DNA from: Porticoccaceae bacterium
Lineage (GTDB): Bacteria; Pseudomonadota; Gammaproteobacteria; Pseudomonadales; Porticoccaceae
Length of the DNA: 64,000 bases
NCBI GenBank assembly: GCA_024644595.1
Contig: JAHEHL010000002.1
Span: forward strand, 289,774-353,773
Direction of reading: 5' to 3'
How positions within the stretch are numbered: position 1 is the stretch's first letter; every line of letters starts with the position of its first letter. Below are positions 9,601 to 20,009 of this stretch, in pieces. The notes below the pieces were generated by a model, which searched no databases, was not told the origin of the DNA, and saw only the letters and a program-made list of their open reading frames with translations. The translations under genes and the position numbers were made by a program.

Positions 9601-11896
9601 GCGCCACAGATGGCCCTGCGGAAATCTCTACCGGGCGATAGAGCTTGGACAGCTCAGGTCGGCTCAGCGCGTCGGCAAGCAGCTGCGACACTGAGCCTGA
9701 ATCTGACATTCGCAGGGCTCGTTTGGCCAGATTGCCGGCCTCAATTTTAGACACCTGATTGAGCATCGATTTAACCTTTAACAGGCTATTGGCGCTCATC
9801 GATAGATGATCGTAACCGAGACCCAACAGCATCACCGCACTCAGCGGGTCACCCGCCATCTCGCCACATACACTGATCTGACAGTTAACAGACCGAGCCT
9901 GATCGCAGATACTCTTGAGCGCCCGCAGCACAGCCGGGTGCAGCGAATGATAGAGGCTGGCAACCCGCGGATTGTTGCGATCCACGGCAAGCAGATACTG
10001 GGTCAAGTCATTGGTGCCGACCGAGAGAAAATCGACCCTGCGCCCCAATTCCTTGACCTGATAGACCGCTGCCGGAACCTCAATCATTGCCCCCACTCGC
10101 GGTTTCTCAAGCATGTAACCCTCTTCCTGCTGAAGCTCTCGATAAGCCCTGTCAATCAACTCCAGCGCCCGATCGAGCTCGGGGACGCTGCTGATCATCG
10201 GCAGCATAATCCGCAAATTATTGAGCCCCTCACTGGCACGTAACATGGCGCGAATCTGAGCGAGAAAAATCTCAGGATGATCAAGAGAAATACGAATACC
10301 GCGCCAACCGAGAAAAGGATTCTCCTCTTCAATCGGAAAATAGGGCAGATCTTTGTCGCCGCCAATATCCAACGTGCGCATAGTCACAGGATTGGGAGCG
10401 AAGGCCTGCAACTGTTCGCGATAAATTTCGGTCTGCTCATCTTCGGTGGGAAAACTCGAACGCATCAGGAAAGGAATTTCGGTGCGATAAAGGCCGACAC
10501 CCTCAGCACTGCTTTTCAGCCGCAAGGCAATATCCTGACGCAGACCGGTATTGATCCAGAGAGCTATAGGCATGCCATCAGGGGTAACGCAGGGTACATC
10601 ACGGAGCTTTTCAAGGTCTCTGCTAAGCTGCTTTTCCTCGCGCTGACGTTGCAAGTACGCGCGCCTGGTGCTCCGGCTCGCGCTGCTGATAACATCGCCG
10701 CTAAAGCCATCAACAATTAATTCGTGGCCTTCAAGTTCGATCCAGGGAAGCTCCACCGCGCCCATGACTGTTGGCACGCCGAGGGCGCGACCGACAATTG
10801 CCATATGTGAATTGCTCGAACCCTTGATCGAGACAATACCCACCAAACGGTTAATCGGAATGTCTGCCAGCACCGACGCGGAGAGATCTTCGCCAACCAA
10901 GACAATGCGCCGCGGCAGCGACTGAGTATTTTTTTCATTGCGCTGCAGATAACCCAGCACACGGAGACCCAGATCATTGACGTCTGCCGCGCGCTCGCGC
11001 AGGTAGGGATCATCCATTTTTCTGAAGGTGCGCACATGCTTGAGAATCACCGAGCTCCAGGCACTCTGCGCAGCCTGACCATCGACAATCGCGGCGATCA
11101 CTTCACCCCCCAGAGAATGGTCATCGAGCATGCGAATATAAATATCGAACAGCGCTATTTCTTCCGAGCTGAGCTTGCCCTCCAGCCCTTCACCCAAGTT
11201 GCGCATATCGCGCTTCGCGGATTCCAGAGCAGTACGAAAAATTTCTATCTCACCCGCTGTATCAGTGGAAAAGCGCTCAGGTACCGAATTGAGATCGACG
11301 TTGGAGGAGACCATAACCACCCGCCCAATCCCGACACCAGGCGAACTGGGAATGCCGCGGAAAGTTGACTCGCGGCTTTTACCACGCCCAGCCGAGGCCA
11401 GTTTTCGCAGCGCACCGGTCGCCTCAGCATGAGCAATTGCCCCCGAGAGCTGGGCACAGACGGTGACGACAAAAGCCTCTTCCTCGCCCTCGAAACGCCT
11501 GCGCGTCTCCTGCTGTAACACCAAAACGCCGAGCACCTTGCGATGATGGATAATCGGCACCCCGAGAAAGGAGTGATAGGGGCTTTCGCCGGTCTCTTCA
11601 AAATAGGCAAAGTTCGGGTGCTTATCGGCATCTTCAAGATTGAGTGGCTCCTCACGCGCGGCAACCAGACCTACCAGTCCTTCGCGCATCGCAAGCCTTA
11701 CCTTGCCGATCGACTCCTGCCGCAGCCCTTCGGTGGCCATCAACACATAGCGTTGATCAGATTCGTCAAACAAATAGACAGAGCAGACACCTGCTTGCAT
11801 TGCCTCGCGCACTTCTCTGACAATGATGGTCAGCACCTCGCTGAGACTGCGGGCGCTATTGACTTCCTGAACGATATTGCGCAGAGACGCGAGCAT
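9590..11896 (-). CDS. ptsP: Phosphoenolpyruvate-protein phosphotransferase PtsP (GAF + EI domains, PTS-Ntr)
   Basis: N-terminal GAF, SNSHMAIVGRALGVP, TLDIGGDKDLPYF, SVGTNDLTQYLLAVDR. Confidence 0.95.
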   Translation of the reverse strand: MLASLRNIVQEVNSARSLSEVLTIIVREVREAMQAGVCSVYLFDESDQRYVLMATEGLRQESIGKVRLAMREGLVGLVAAREEPLNLEDADKHPNFAYFEETGESPYHSFLGVPIIHHRKVLGVLVLQQETRRRFEGEEEAFVVTVCAQLSGAIAHAEATGALRKLASAGRGKSRESTFRGIPSSPGVGIGRVVMVSSNVDLNSVPERFSTDTAGEIEIFRTALESAKRDMRNLGEGLEGKLSSEEIALFDIYIRMLDDHSLGGEVIAAIVDGQAAQSAWSSVILKHVRTFRKMDDPYLRERAADVNDLGLRVLGYLQRNEKNTQSLPRRIVLVGEDLSASVLADIPINRLVGIVSIKGSSNSHMAIVGRALGVPTVMGAVELPWIELEGHELIVDGFSGDVISSASRSTRRAYLQRQREEKQLSRDLEKLRDVPCVTPDGMPIALWINTGLRQDIALRLKSSAEGVGLYRTEIPFLMRSSFPTEDEQTEIYREQLQAFAPNPVTMRTLDIGGDKDLPYFPIEEENPFLGWRGIRISLDHPEIFLAQIRAMLRASEGLNNLRIMLPMISSVPELDRALELIDRAYRELQQEEGYMLEKPRVGAMIEVPAAVYQVKELGRRVDFLSVGTNDLTQYLLAVDRNNPRVASLYHSLHPAVLRALKSICDQARSVNCQISVCGEMAGDPLSAVMLLGLGYDHLSMSANSLLKVKSMLNQVSKIEAGNLAKRALRMSDSGSVSQLLADALSRPELSKLYRPVEISAGPSVALKS

Positions 11897-11898
11897 AA

Positions 11899-12402
11899 TC
11901 AGCTGCCTCGGGATCTGTCGGCATGCTGCAAACGAGCATTGGTCACCGAAAATTCCTGCAACGCATTACGATAAATATTGCGCTTAAATGAAATAACTGA
12001 ATTAACCGGATACCAGTAGTTGACCCACTTCCAGTCATCAAATTCAGGCGTACCGCTGGTGTCAAAACGAACCTGCTCGGGGTGGCAGGTCATCTGCAGA
12101 TAAAACCAGCGCTGCTTCTGCCCAATACACAGGGGCTTGGAGTGCTTGCGCTGCATATTCTCGGGAATGTGGTAGCGCAGCCAACGCTTGGAGCGCTGGA
12201 CAATTTTTACATCGTCTGCCTTGAGGCCGACTTCTTCATAGAGCTCGCGATAAAGGGCATCTTCAACACTTTCACCGCTATCAATACCGCCCTGGGGGAA
12301 CTGCCAGGCCTGTTGCCCCAACCGCTTAGCCCAGAATAGTTGTCCGCGGCCATCGCCTATAACGATTGCAACATTTGAGCGAAAACCATCCTTATCAACC
12401 AA
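11899..12402 (-). CDS. rppH: RNA pyrophosphohydrolase (Nudix)
   Basis: WQFPQGGIDSGESVEDALYRELYEEVGL Nudix box; start MVDKDGFRSNVAIVI. Confidence 0.95.
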   Translation of the reverse strand: MVDKDGFRSNVAIVIGDGRGQLFWAKRLGQQAWQFPQGGIDSGESVEDALYRELYEEVGLKADDVKIVQRSKRWLRYHIPENMQRKHSKPLCIGQKQRWFYLQMTCHPEQVRFDTSGTPEFDDWKWVNYWYPVNSVISFKRNIYRNALQEFSVTNARLQHADRSRGS

Positions 12403-12540
12403 TTCAATTACATCCTATTTTAGCTAGCATTAGAGCCGACCCATTGTTCCATAGTCTGTCTGCCCGGGCAATTTTCTCTTGAGACCGTCGAGCCCTGTGG
12501 TTATCCTCTGATCCCCTCTAAACAAATATGACGTAACTCT

Positions 12541-13197
12541 ATGGCGCTGGCTATTTTCGACCTCGACAACACCTTGATCGCTGGCGATAGTGACCACAGT
12601 TGGGGCGAGTTTCTGGTTACACAACAGCTCGTGGACAAAGCACATTTTCAACAGGTCAACGATCAATTTTATGCTGACTATGTAGCCGGCAATCTGGATA
12701 TTTATGCCTATCTGGAGTTCTCCCTGCAACCGCTGACCACTATGACAATGGCGGAACTGGCACTACTGCATGAACAGTTTATGCAGCGCGTAATCAAACC
12801 CATGCAGCTTCCCAAAGCACAGGCACTGCTGCAACAGCACCGCGATGCCGGCGACCGGCTCCTGATCATTACTTCCACTAATCGCTTTGTCGTTGAACCG
12901 ATCTGTCACAGTCTCGGGATCACCGAGATACTGGCCAGCGAAGCAGAAATCATTCACGGCCGCTACACCGGAAAAACGCTTGGTGTGCCCACTTATAAAG
13001 AGGGCAAAGTCACGCGATTGAACAGTTGGCTTGAAGAGCATCACGAATCTCTGGCGGGCAGTTGGTTTTATAGCGACTCGATCAACGACCTGCCGTTACT
13101 GCTAAAGGTTGAGCACCCGGTGGCGGTTGACCCCTGCCCGGCACTACGACAGGTGGCGGAACAGAAAAACTGGCCGATTATTTCACTGCGAGCTTAA
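12541..13197 (+). CDS. HAD-IB family hydrolase (phosphoserine-phosphatase-like)
   Basis: IFDLDNTLIAGDSDHSW, ITSTNRFVVEPI, YSDSINDLPLL. Confidence 0.85.
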   Translation: MALAIFDLDNTLIAGDSDHSWGEFLVTQQLVDKAHFQQVNDQFYADYVAGNLDIYAYLEFSLQPLTTMTMAELALLHEQFMQRVIKPMQLPKAQALLQQHRDAGDRLLIITSTNRFVVEPICHSLGITEILASEAEIIHGRYTGKTLGVPTYKEGKVTRLNSWLEEHHESLAGSWFYSDSINDLPLLLKVEHPVAVDPCPALRQVAEQKNWPIISLRA

Positions 13198-13235
13198 AGC
13201 GCATAGCGGGAGTGGATAATTACCCGCGTCAGCAC

Positions 13236-13267
13236 AAAAAAACCCCAGCTGCGAAGCCGGGGTTTTT
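13236..13267. terminator. Bidirectional rho-independent terminator
   Basis: AAAAACCCCaGCTgcgaAGCcGGGGTTTTT between convergent genes. Confidence 0.88.
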
Positions 13268-13308
13268 GCATTGTCTGCGAGACTATTCACCTTGAATCAC
13301 TTCAAGCT

Positions 13309-13695
13309 CTAATCTTCAACCGACGCCTCATAGGTCTCGGCGTCCATCAGGTCATCCAGACTTGCCATGTCGCTGGGTGCCACCCTGAACAGCCAGCCAT
13401 CAGCATAGGGAGAACTATTAACAGTCTCTGGTTCATCTTCCAACATGGGATTAATTTCTGTTACTTCTCCCGAAACCGGCGAGTAGATATCCGATGCGGC
13501 TTTTACCGACTCAATAACCGCCACTTCAGCGCCGGCGTCAACTCCGGCACCCACTTCAGGCAACTCGATGTAAACAATATCGCCAAGGGCATCTTGAGCA
13601 TGATCGGTAATACCGACAACCACAGTCCCATCACTTTCCAATCTCGCCCATTCATGGCTGCTGGCATACTTTAACTCTGCTGGAAACTCGCTCAT
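13309..13695 (-). CDS. gcvH: Glycine cleavage system protein H
   Basis: [40 protein letters not shown]...[18 protein letters not shown]; start trimmed to MSEFPAEL. Confidence 0.95.
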   Translation of the reverse strand: MSEFPAELKYASSHEWARLESDGTVVVGITDHAQDALGDIVYIELPEVGAGVDAGAEVAVIESVKAASDIYSPVSGEVTEINPMLEDEPETVNSSPYADGWLFRVAPSDMASLDDLMDAETYEASVED

Positions 13696-13920
13696 TACTT
13701 CTCTCCTGTTCATAGATTCAAGACCGACATCTAACCGATGAGCTGTCTGGTCATTCAGCTCGCAATTATTGTAGCTATTATTCGTGAGACCGGGCATTTT
13801 ACTGATGATGCGACGTAAAGATAAAGTTATTTTCAAGAACTAATGACCATCCACCCCAATTGTGTAAAATACTGCGCTTGATTCGACCGTCGCCTGTTTT
13901 AAATAACCAAGGAGCCCTTA

Positions 13921-14823
13921 ATGCCATCGGCAAAACACTCATCCCACCCATTAACTCTTGTCTTCAGCCTGCTACTCTGGGTTTTTGCCTCAGCCAGCAC
14001 TGCGGATCAGCTGACACTGACAAACGGCGATATGCTGCATGGAAAAATGGAAGCTCAGACAGACACTCATATAATCTGGCTGGCGGACAATTTTGGAAAG
14101 TTAAAGATTGATAAGCAGCGTGTTGCAACAATTAATGGGGCGTCGTTATCGGTGAGCATTACTCCGGTCTTTAAGAATACCTATAAAGGCAACCTCTCTT
14201 TTACTGGGGGATTCTCCAGCGGCAACATCAATCGCGAAGACTGGGATCTGGAAGCCGAAGTTGAATGGCGCGATGGCGATTTCCGCCACGGTGCAGACAT
14301 CAATTATGAAGACCACAGCATTGATGGCTCGCTGCCTGCGCAACAGTACGACCTGAACTATGGCCTCGACTGGTTTTTCCGCGACAAGTGGTACTGGAGT
14401 AACAAGGTAGCGTGGGGCGCTAATGACGATCGTTCGATTGACCAGTTTTATTCCGTGGGTAGTGCCATTGGTCGTCAGTTTTGGGATTCTAAAATCAGCG
14501 CTCTGTCAGCTGAGAGCGGTCTGCTATGGATCAGTGAAGACTTTCTCGATCAAACCTCGGACCGACGTCTGACGTGGAGCTGGGCGGCTGAGTATCGGCG
14601 CCTGATTAGCAATAATGTCGAGCTGTTTCACAGCCACGACATTCTTATCGCGCTGACCGATATAGATAACACTGAAATCAGTGCCGACTTGGGAATTAAG
14701 GTCCCGGTGGTAAAAAACCTCTTTACTGAACTCAAGATCGAATGGACTTACGACAACCAGCCCGCTCTGGGCACACGCTCGACCGACAGCCAATTGACGA
14801 TGGGCGTAAGCTATAGCTGGTAG
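13921..14823 (+). CDS. DUF481 domain-containing outer-membrane beta-barrel protein
   Basis: Signal peptide; YdiY-like layout (LTNGDMLHGKM..., alternating aromatic strands, terminal W). Confidence 0.75.
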   Translation: MPSAKHSSHPLTLVFSLLLWVFASASTADQLTLTNGDMLHGKMEAQTDTHIIWLADNFGKLKIDKQRVATINGASLSVSITPVFKNTYKGNLSFTGGFSSGNINREDWDLEAEVEWRDGDFRHGADINYEDHSIDGSLPAQQYDLNYGLDWFFRDKWYWSNKVAWGANDDRSIDQFYSVGSAIGRQFWDSKISALSAESGLLWISEDFLDQTSDRRLTWSWAAEYRRLISNNVELFHSHDILIALTDIDNTEISADLGIKVPVVKNLFTELKIEWTYDNQPALGTRSTDSQLTMGVSYSW

Positions 14824-14847
14824 CAAACGGACGCTCCGAGACCTGCC

Positions 14848-15840
14848 TCAGCGAATTAATTGCAGCGGCGGTTCATTTAGTGCCGCCAGCTGCTCGCGCA
14901 GCTCAAGAATATGATCACTCCAGTAGCGCGCCGAATTAAACCATGAAAAAGCGCGCGGGAATGCCGGGTCCGACCAGCGCCGCGCGATCCATGCGCTGTA
15001 GTTCATAATGCGCAGGGTGCGCAGCACTTCAATCAACTTTAACTCGCGCAAATCAAAATCATAAAATTCAGAGTAGCCCTCAATCAGCTCAGCAATTTGC
15101 ACGGTCTGCTCATTGCGGTCACCCGACAGCAACATCCACAAATCCTGGATCGCGGGCGCCATCCGTGCGTCGTCGAAGTCGACAAAGTGCGGGTTGTCAT
15201 CACGCCAGAGAATATTCCCAGAGTGGCAGTCACCATGAACACGGATGTGCTTGATCGCACCGTATTCGGCGAGGATCTGATCGATTTTTTTCAGAATATC
15301 TAATGCCAGCGAGTCATAGGCCAGGCGCAGCTCAGAAGGAATAAATGCCTCACTGATGAGCTGGTAAGACTGCCAGCCAAAACTCTGGCTATCCAGTACT
15401 GGGCGATGCTGAAAAGGGCGCACGGCACCAACGCCGTGAATACGTCCCATTAGCCGCCCGAGAATAAACAGGTTGTCTAGATTATCCAGCTCCGGCGCAT
15501 GACCGCCTTTGCGTTGGAAGAGCGCAAAGCTAAAACCGCCATATTGATGCAGGCTGTCACCGCTGGCACTACACCAGGGCGCCACGATCGGCAGCTCCTG
15601 CTCCACTAAATCAAAGCAAAACTCATGCTCTTCGATAATCTGTTCACGACTCCAGCGCTCGGGGCGATAGAACTTGGCAATCATTGGAGTCTGTTCTTCG
15701 ATACCAACCTGGTAAACACGATTCTCATAGCTGTTAAGGGCCAGAAGGCGTCCGTCGCTGATAAAACCGACACTCTCAACGGCATCAATCAACAGATCGG
15801 GGCTGAGACTATCAAAGGGATGTTTGTGATGTTCGGACAT
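14848..15840 (-). CDS. srkA: Stress response serine/threonine kinase SrkA (RdoA/YihE) family
   Basis: LNSYENRVYQVG, IRVHGDCHSGNILWRDDNPHFVDFDDARMAPAIQDLWML. Confidence 0.92.
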   Translation of the reverse strand: MSEHHKHPFDSLSPDLLIDAVESVGFISDGRLLALNSYENRVYQVGIEEQTPMIAKFYRPERWSREQIIEEHEFCFDLVEQELPIVAPWCSASGDSLHQYGGFSFALFQRKGGHAPELDNLDNLFILGRLMGRIHGVGAVRPFQHRPVLDSQSFGWQSYQLISEAFIPSELRLAYDSLALDILKKIDQILAEYGAIKHIRVHGDCHSGNILWRDDNPHFVDFDDARMAPAIQDLWMLLSGDRNEQTVQIAELIEGYSEFYDFDLRELKLIEVLRTLRIMNYSAWIARRWSDPAFPRAFSWFNSARYWSDHILELREQLAALNEPPLQLIR

Positions 15841-15884
15841 GAGGCAACCATTGGCTAAGTTGCGCAGAGTTTACACTGCTGAAG

Positions 15885-16301
15885 TCAGTCCCGAGAGATT
15901 TTCGAGCGCAAAACCTTTTGTTTTCCGCGCAGGGTCTTTTTATCCATGCGTTTACGCTGCGAGCTTTTGCTCGGCTTGGTTGCACGACGAACCTTGGGCG
16001 TCAAGGTAACCTGCTGTAGAAGCTGCGTGAGTCGGTCTAGCGCCTCAACCCGGTTGGCTTCCTGGCTGCGCGAAGTCTGCGCCTTGATAACAATCACGCC
16101 CTCTTTTGAAATACGCTGATCATTGCGCCGCAGCAGGCGCTGTTTAAGGGGCTCCGGGAGCGTTGAGGCGAGAATATCAAAGCGCAGATGAATTGCTGTC
16201 GATACTTTGTTGACGTTCTGCCCACCCGGCCCTTGGGCGCGCACCGCTGACAGCTCAATTTCGCTTTCGGGAATCGACACTGTGGCGGTAATCTGCAACA
16301 T
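15885..16301 (-). CDS. arfB: Alternative ribosome-rescue factor ArfB
   Basis: VRAQGPGGQNVNKVSTAIHLRFD (GGQ domain) and basic C-terminal tail. Confidence 0.92.
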   Translation of the reverse strand: MLQITATVSIPESEIELSAVRAQGPGGQNVNKVSTAIHLRFDILASTLPEPLKQRLLRRNDQRISKEGVIVIKAQTSRSQEANRVEALDRLTQLLQQVTLTPKVRRATKPSKSSQRKRMDKKTLRGKQKVLRSKISRD

Positions 16302-16303
16302 GT

Positions 16304-16534
16304 TTACTGCGTCGCTTCAACAAATTCAAAACGCGCGACCCGCTCGCCATTGCATTCGATTGTCTCAGCAAACATGGGCAAAGGTCTCACCCAGAGATTC
16401 TGCTGATCGCAATGGTCACCATAGAGTGCTTTGTAGACAACCAGCTGCTCTTCCGTCTCTGAGTGGCGGGCCACGCCAACCACTTCATAGAGATTCCCTT
16501 TGTAGTGTCGGTAAATGCCGTTTTGCAATCCCAT
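16304..16534 (-). CDS. DUF1653 domain-containing protein
   Basis: GIYRHYKGNLYEVVGVARHSETEEQLVVYKALYG; start trimmed to MGLQNG. Confidence 0.85.
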   Translation of the reverse strand: MGLQNGIYRHYKGNLYEVVGVARHSETEEQLVVYKALYGDHCDQQNLWVRPLPMFAETIECNGERVARFEFVEATQ

Positions 16535-16535
16535 G

Positions 16536-17207
16536 TCACTCCTTTGCAATGACGGAGGTCGAGACATCGACCGCATCGGACAACCTCAACTGCAAGCTAT
16601 CACCCGGATTGATCGGCCCCACTCCGGCAGGGGTACCAGTGAGCACAATATCGCCAGGTAACAAGGTAAAAAACTGACTGATATAAACCAGCAGCGGCAG
16701 CACTGGCGTCAGCATATCGCCACTGTTGCCATCCTGCTTGAGCTCACCGTTTTGGTACAGCTGAATTTGTTGGTTCTGAAAATCCGAAACTGCCTGCGGC
16801 GCAACAAAAGCAGATACTGGGCAGGCGCCATCAAATGCTTTTGCCTTTTCCCAGGGCAGACTTTTCTCTTTAAGCGTACTTTGCAGATCGCGCAAAGTTA
16901 GGTCCAGCGCGATACCGACCCCAACAATGGACTCCGCAGCCTGTGGCTCTGAACAACAACTCAAAGGCTGACCGATCAGGATCGCCATTTCGGTTTCAAA
17001 GTGGCAACTGCCCATCGTCGTGGGAATGGCGACTGGAGACTCGAGCCGAGCCAGAGCCGTACTCGGCTTGATAAACAGCACCGGCTCTGTGGGTACTGGA
17101 TTGTTCAGTTCTTTAGCATGCTCTGCATAATTACGTCCGACGCAGACAATTTTCCCCGGCGTGAAAGTCGAGCGCACTCCATCGATAATATGCGCGTAGT
17201 CAATCAT
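16536..17207 (-). CDS. Fumarylacetoacetate hydrolase family protein
   Basis: VGRNYAEHAKEL, FETEMAILIG, GDIVLTGTPAGVGPINPGD. Confidence 0.9.
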   Translation of the reverse strand: MIDYAHIIDGVRSTFTPGKIVCVGRNYAEHAKELNNPVPTEPVLFIKPSTALARLESPVAIPTTMGSCHFETEMAILIGQPLSCCSEPQAAESIVGVGIALDLTLRDLQSTLKEKSLPWEKAKAFDGACPVSAFVAPQAVSDFQNQQIQLYQNGELKQDGNSGDMLTPVLPLLVYISQFFTLLPGDIVLTGTPAGVGPINPGDSLQLRLSDAVDVSTSVIAKE

Positions 17208-17334
17208 TGGATTTTCCTATTGTTGTAATCAACACTTTATTAACGAAGGGTAGGAGTGTTTGGTAGCCACAGCTCTTAATAGTGGAATGTTTTGGCCGAC
17301 AGCGGCTAATTAGTAAATCAAATAATCAATTGGC

Positions 17335-17700
17335 TCAAAAAATAATCGGCCGGCCATCATTGAGCAGCAAGGCCCCACGGACCACCCGATAGATTCCCCA
17401 CAGCGTCAGAATACCCCACACAAGCCAGCCGAGCAGAAGCAGCCATGAGATAAAGCCGATCACCCACCACAACAAGCCATACCAAAATGTGTTCAGCTGC
17501 CAGCGGAAATGGCTTTCCACCCAGGTACCTCTAACACTTTCAATTTTTATGTAGTTGACCATCACCCCGGCGATCCATGCGAGGCCACCGGTCACAAAGC
17601 CAAAACCTTGCAAAATATACACAAGAAAGGCGAGGTTTTTCAGCTCAGCATCTGGGTTCTCGACAAAGTCGGCATCGCTTATATTGTCATTGGTCGTCAT
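17335..17700 (-). CDS. Small membrane protein (DUF4870-like)
   Basis: Three hydrophobic helices; HFRWQLNTFWYGL and GIYRVVRGALLLNDGRPI. Confidence 0.6.
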   Translation of the reverse strand: MTTNDNISDADFVENPDAELKNLAFLVYILQGFGFVTGGLAWIAGVMVNYIKIESVRGTWVESHFRWQLNTFWYGLLWWVIGFISWLLLLGWLVWGILTLWGIYRVVRGALLLNDGRPIIF

Positions 17701-17726
17701 CTTTTTCGCTCTTTCAGCCAGAATTA

Positions 17727-19118
17727 TCAGTCAAACAATTTTCCTGGGTTCATTACCTGGTCAGGGTCAATGGTTGATTTAATACCGCGCATGATAGCGA
17801 TTTCAGCGGCAGATCTGGAGTAGTGAAGATAATTTTTCTTCAACAATCCCACACCATGCTCTGCTGAGACACTGCCACCACAAGCTGCCAGCAATTGCCC
17901 TATTTCATTGCTGACATTAACACACTTCGCCTGAAACTGATCCAATGACAAACACTCAGGTTTGAGAATATTAAGGTGCAGATTCCCATCGCCAATATGG
18001 CCATACCAGACCACCTCAAAATCAGGATACTGCCGAGCCACCAACTGATCAATCTGGAAAATAAAGTCAGGCATGCGCGAGATCCGCACCGAGATATCAT
18101 TTTTATACGGCTGCCAGCGCCACAACGTCTCGGAAATATCCTCGCGCAACTTCCACAAATTTTGTGCCTGCGCCACACTGTGGCTGATCACACCGTCAAG
18201 CACCCAGCCCTGATCAACACAGTGCTGGAATAGCTGCATAGCCTTATCGACAACGGCCTGGTCTACAGGCTCAAATTCGAGCAGTGCGTAGAATGGTGCG
18301 ACTGCTTGAAATGGAGCAGCATGCCCGCGGTGAGCAATGACTTTTTCCAGTGCCGACTGTGAAAAAAATTCAAAGGCACTGAGTTCGAGACCAGCGGAAA
18401 AATGCTGCAGCACATCCACAATCACAGCAAACTCATTCACCGCCAACAGCATCACCGACGCCTGAAGGGTTGGCCGAGCCAGCTGAATAGTCGCCTCACA
18501 GATAATACCCAACGTTCCCTCCGAACCGATAAACAGATGGCGCAAGTCATAACCGGTGTTGTTCTTGGCCAGCCCCTTATTTAATTCGAGAATCTCCCCC
18601 GCACCGGTGACCACCTTGAGCCCGATCACCCAATCACGAGTCATACCGTATTTAATGACCCTGATACCACCGGCATTAGTCGCGATGTTGCCGCCAATCT
18701 GACTTGAGCCCGAGGAAGCGAAATCCACCCCATAAAGCAGCCCCTGTCGCCCGGCAAACTGCTGAAGTTGGGCGGTGACCACGCCAGCGCCCACCGTAAT
18801 GCTGCGATCCAAAGGATTAAATTCGAGAATTTTGTCGAAGCGATCCATGGCCACAACCAGCTCACCGTCTTTGGCCACGGCGCCGCCACTGAGGCCGGTG
18901 CGGCCACCAGACGGAACAATTGCCAGACCATGCTCTCTGGCCAACAACACAATAGCGCGGACTTCTTCCACCGTGGCCGGCAGCACAACCGCGCAGGGTG
19001 CCGCCTGCCACAGTGTTGTGCGATCAATGCCATAGCGCTGGAGGTCATCGCTGCCGAGTAACAGCCGCGTCTCGCCAACAATGGAGGTTAACTGATCTCT
19101 AATAAGGGCTGGTAACAT
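17727..19118 (-). CDS. FAD-binding oxidoreductase (GlcD / D-2-hydroxyglutarate dehydrogenase-like)
   Basis: VPSGGRTGLSGGAVA, GSSQIGGNIATNAGG, C-terminal SAEHGVGLLKK; start trimmed to MLPALIRD. Confidence 0.88.
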   Translation of the reverse strand: MLPALIRDQLTSIVGETRLLLGSDDLQRYGIDRTTLWQAAPCAVVLPATVEEVRAIVLLAREHGLAIVPSGGRTGLSGGAVAKDGELVVAMDRFDKILEFNPLDRSITVGAGVVTAQLQQFAGRQGLLYGVDFASSGSSQIGGNIATNAGGIRVIKYGMTRDWVIGLKVVTGAGEILELNKGLAKNNTGYDLRHLFIGSEGTLGIICEATIQLARPTLQASVMLLAVNEFAVIVDVLQHFSAGLELSAFEFFSQSALEKVIAHRGHAAPFQAVAPFYALLEFEPVDQAVVDKAMQLFQHCVDQGWVLDGVISHSVAQAQNLWKLREDISETLWRWQPYKNDISVRISRMPDFIFQIDQLVARQYPDFEVVWYGHIGDGNLHLNILKPECLSLDQFQAKCVNVSNEIGQLLAACGGSVSAEHGVGLLKKNYLHYSRSAAEIAIMRGIKSTIDPDQVMNPGKLFD

Positions 19119-19494
19119 AGCAAAGTCCTGAGTGGCAGCAGCGCTGCATAAACGGGTCGTAAAGCGCAGCATCACTTGCCGTTGCGAAGCGCGAAAATAG
19201 TAGCATGATATGGCTTTATTGGCGCCAAAGAGGGAAGCGCGCGCCCTCGCCAGTTGCCGCAATCATCTGCCACCACCACTCACCTCAGATCATCCGGCAA
19301 TAGTGAAATTACGCTATTTGGCTCTTTTGGAAGGCCTGTTTCGCTGAAAAGACGAAAATATGACCAAAAAATAGCCAAAATTCGGCTTTATTTGATTAAA
19401 CATCACGCAAAAATTAGCCAAAGATGAAAAAACCCAATACACTGCGCGGTCTGAATCGACGGTTTACACTTTTAGTGTCAGTTGAAACAGTAAT

Positions 19495-19549
19495 GCCCTT
19501 GTGCCACATCTGATCTTGCAAATCGCGAAATCAGTTTTGACGCAAGGGC
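19495..19549 (+). promoter_or_regulatory. Structured 5' leader hairpin of the cold-shock gene
   Basis: GCCCTTGTG (19495-19503) pairs with CGCAAGGGC (19541-19549); nested CTGAT/ATCAG. Confidence 0.55.
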
Positions 19550-19626
19550 GTAGGCTAGCCCCGTAACGAGGCTGGATATATTTTAAACGCCTTAAACGGT
19601 ATATTTTTTAATAAGTGAGGTTAGTT

Positions 19627-19836
19627 ATGTCGGAGAGAGTTTCTGGCACTGTAAAGTGGTTCAACGACAGTAAAGGTTTTGGTTTTATCGAGCAGGAAGG
19701 CGGCGGTGACGTATTTGTTCACCACAGTGCAATCCAGGCTGATGGTTTCAAATCTTTGAAAGAAGGCCAGTCAGTAACTATGGAAGTTACTCAAGGTCAA
19801 AAAGGCGCTCAAGCTGAGAACGTAGTTGCCGACTAA
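19627..19836 (+). CDS. CspA-family cold-shock protein
   Basis: [31 protein letters not shown]. Confidence 0.96.
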   Translation: MSERVSGTVKWFNDSKGFGFIEQEGGGDVFVHHSAIQADGFKSLKEGQSVTMEVTQGQKGAQAENVVAD

Positions 19837-19876
19837 TTTCTGAATCTGCCGCAAGGCAATTTCAGTAATTTGCGAA

Positions 19877-19905
19877 AACCCCGACTGAATAGTCGGGGTT
19901 TTTTT
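19877..19905 (+). terminator. Rho-independent terminator of cold-shock gene
   Basis: CCCCGACT-gaat-AGTCGGGG + T7. Confidence 0.92.
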
Positions 19906-20009
19906 ATGCATCTTGTAAATCCATACGCATCAAAAGACGCTAAATACCATTTGCGCGGACAAAAAAAATCCCGCCTCTCGGCAGGATTCTTCTACGCACT
20001 AGAAGCCGC

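Noticed and set aside
13309-13695. Orphan gcvH without gcvT/gcvP nearby
   Set aside because: Split gcv genes are common and the rest of the genome is not visible
13696-13920. Region upstream of gcvH considered as a glycine riboswitch
   Set aside because: No recognisable tandem glycine aptamer sequence features seen by eye
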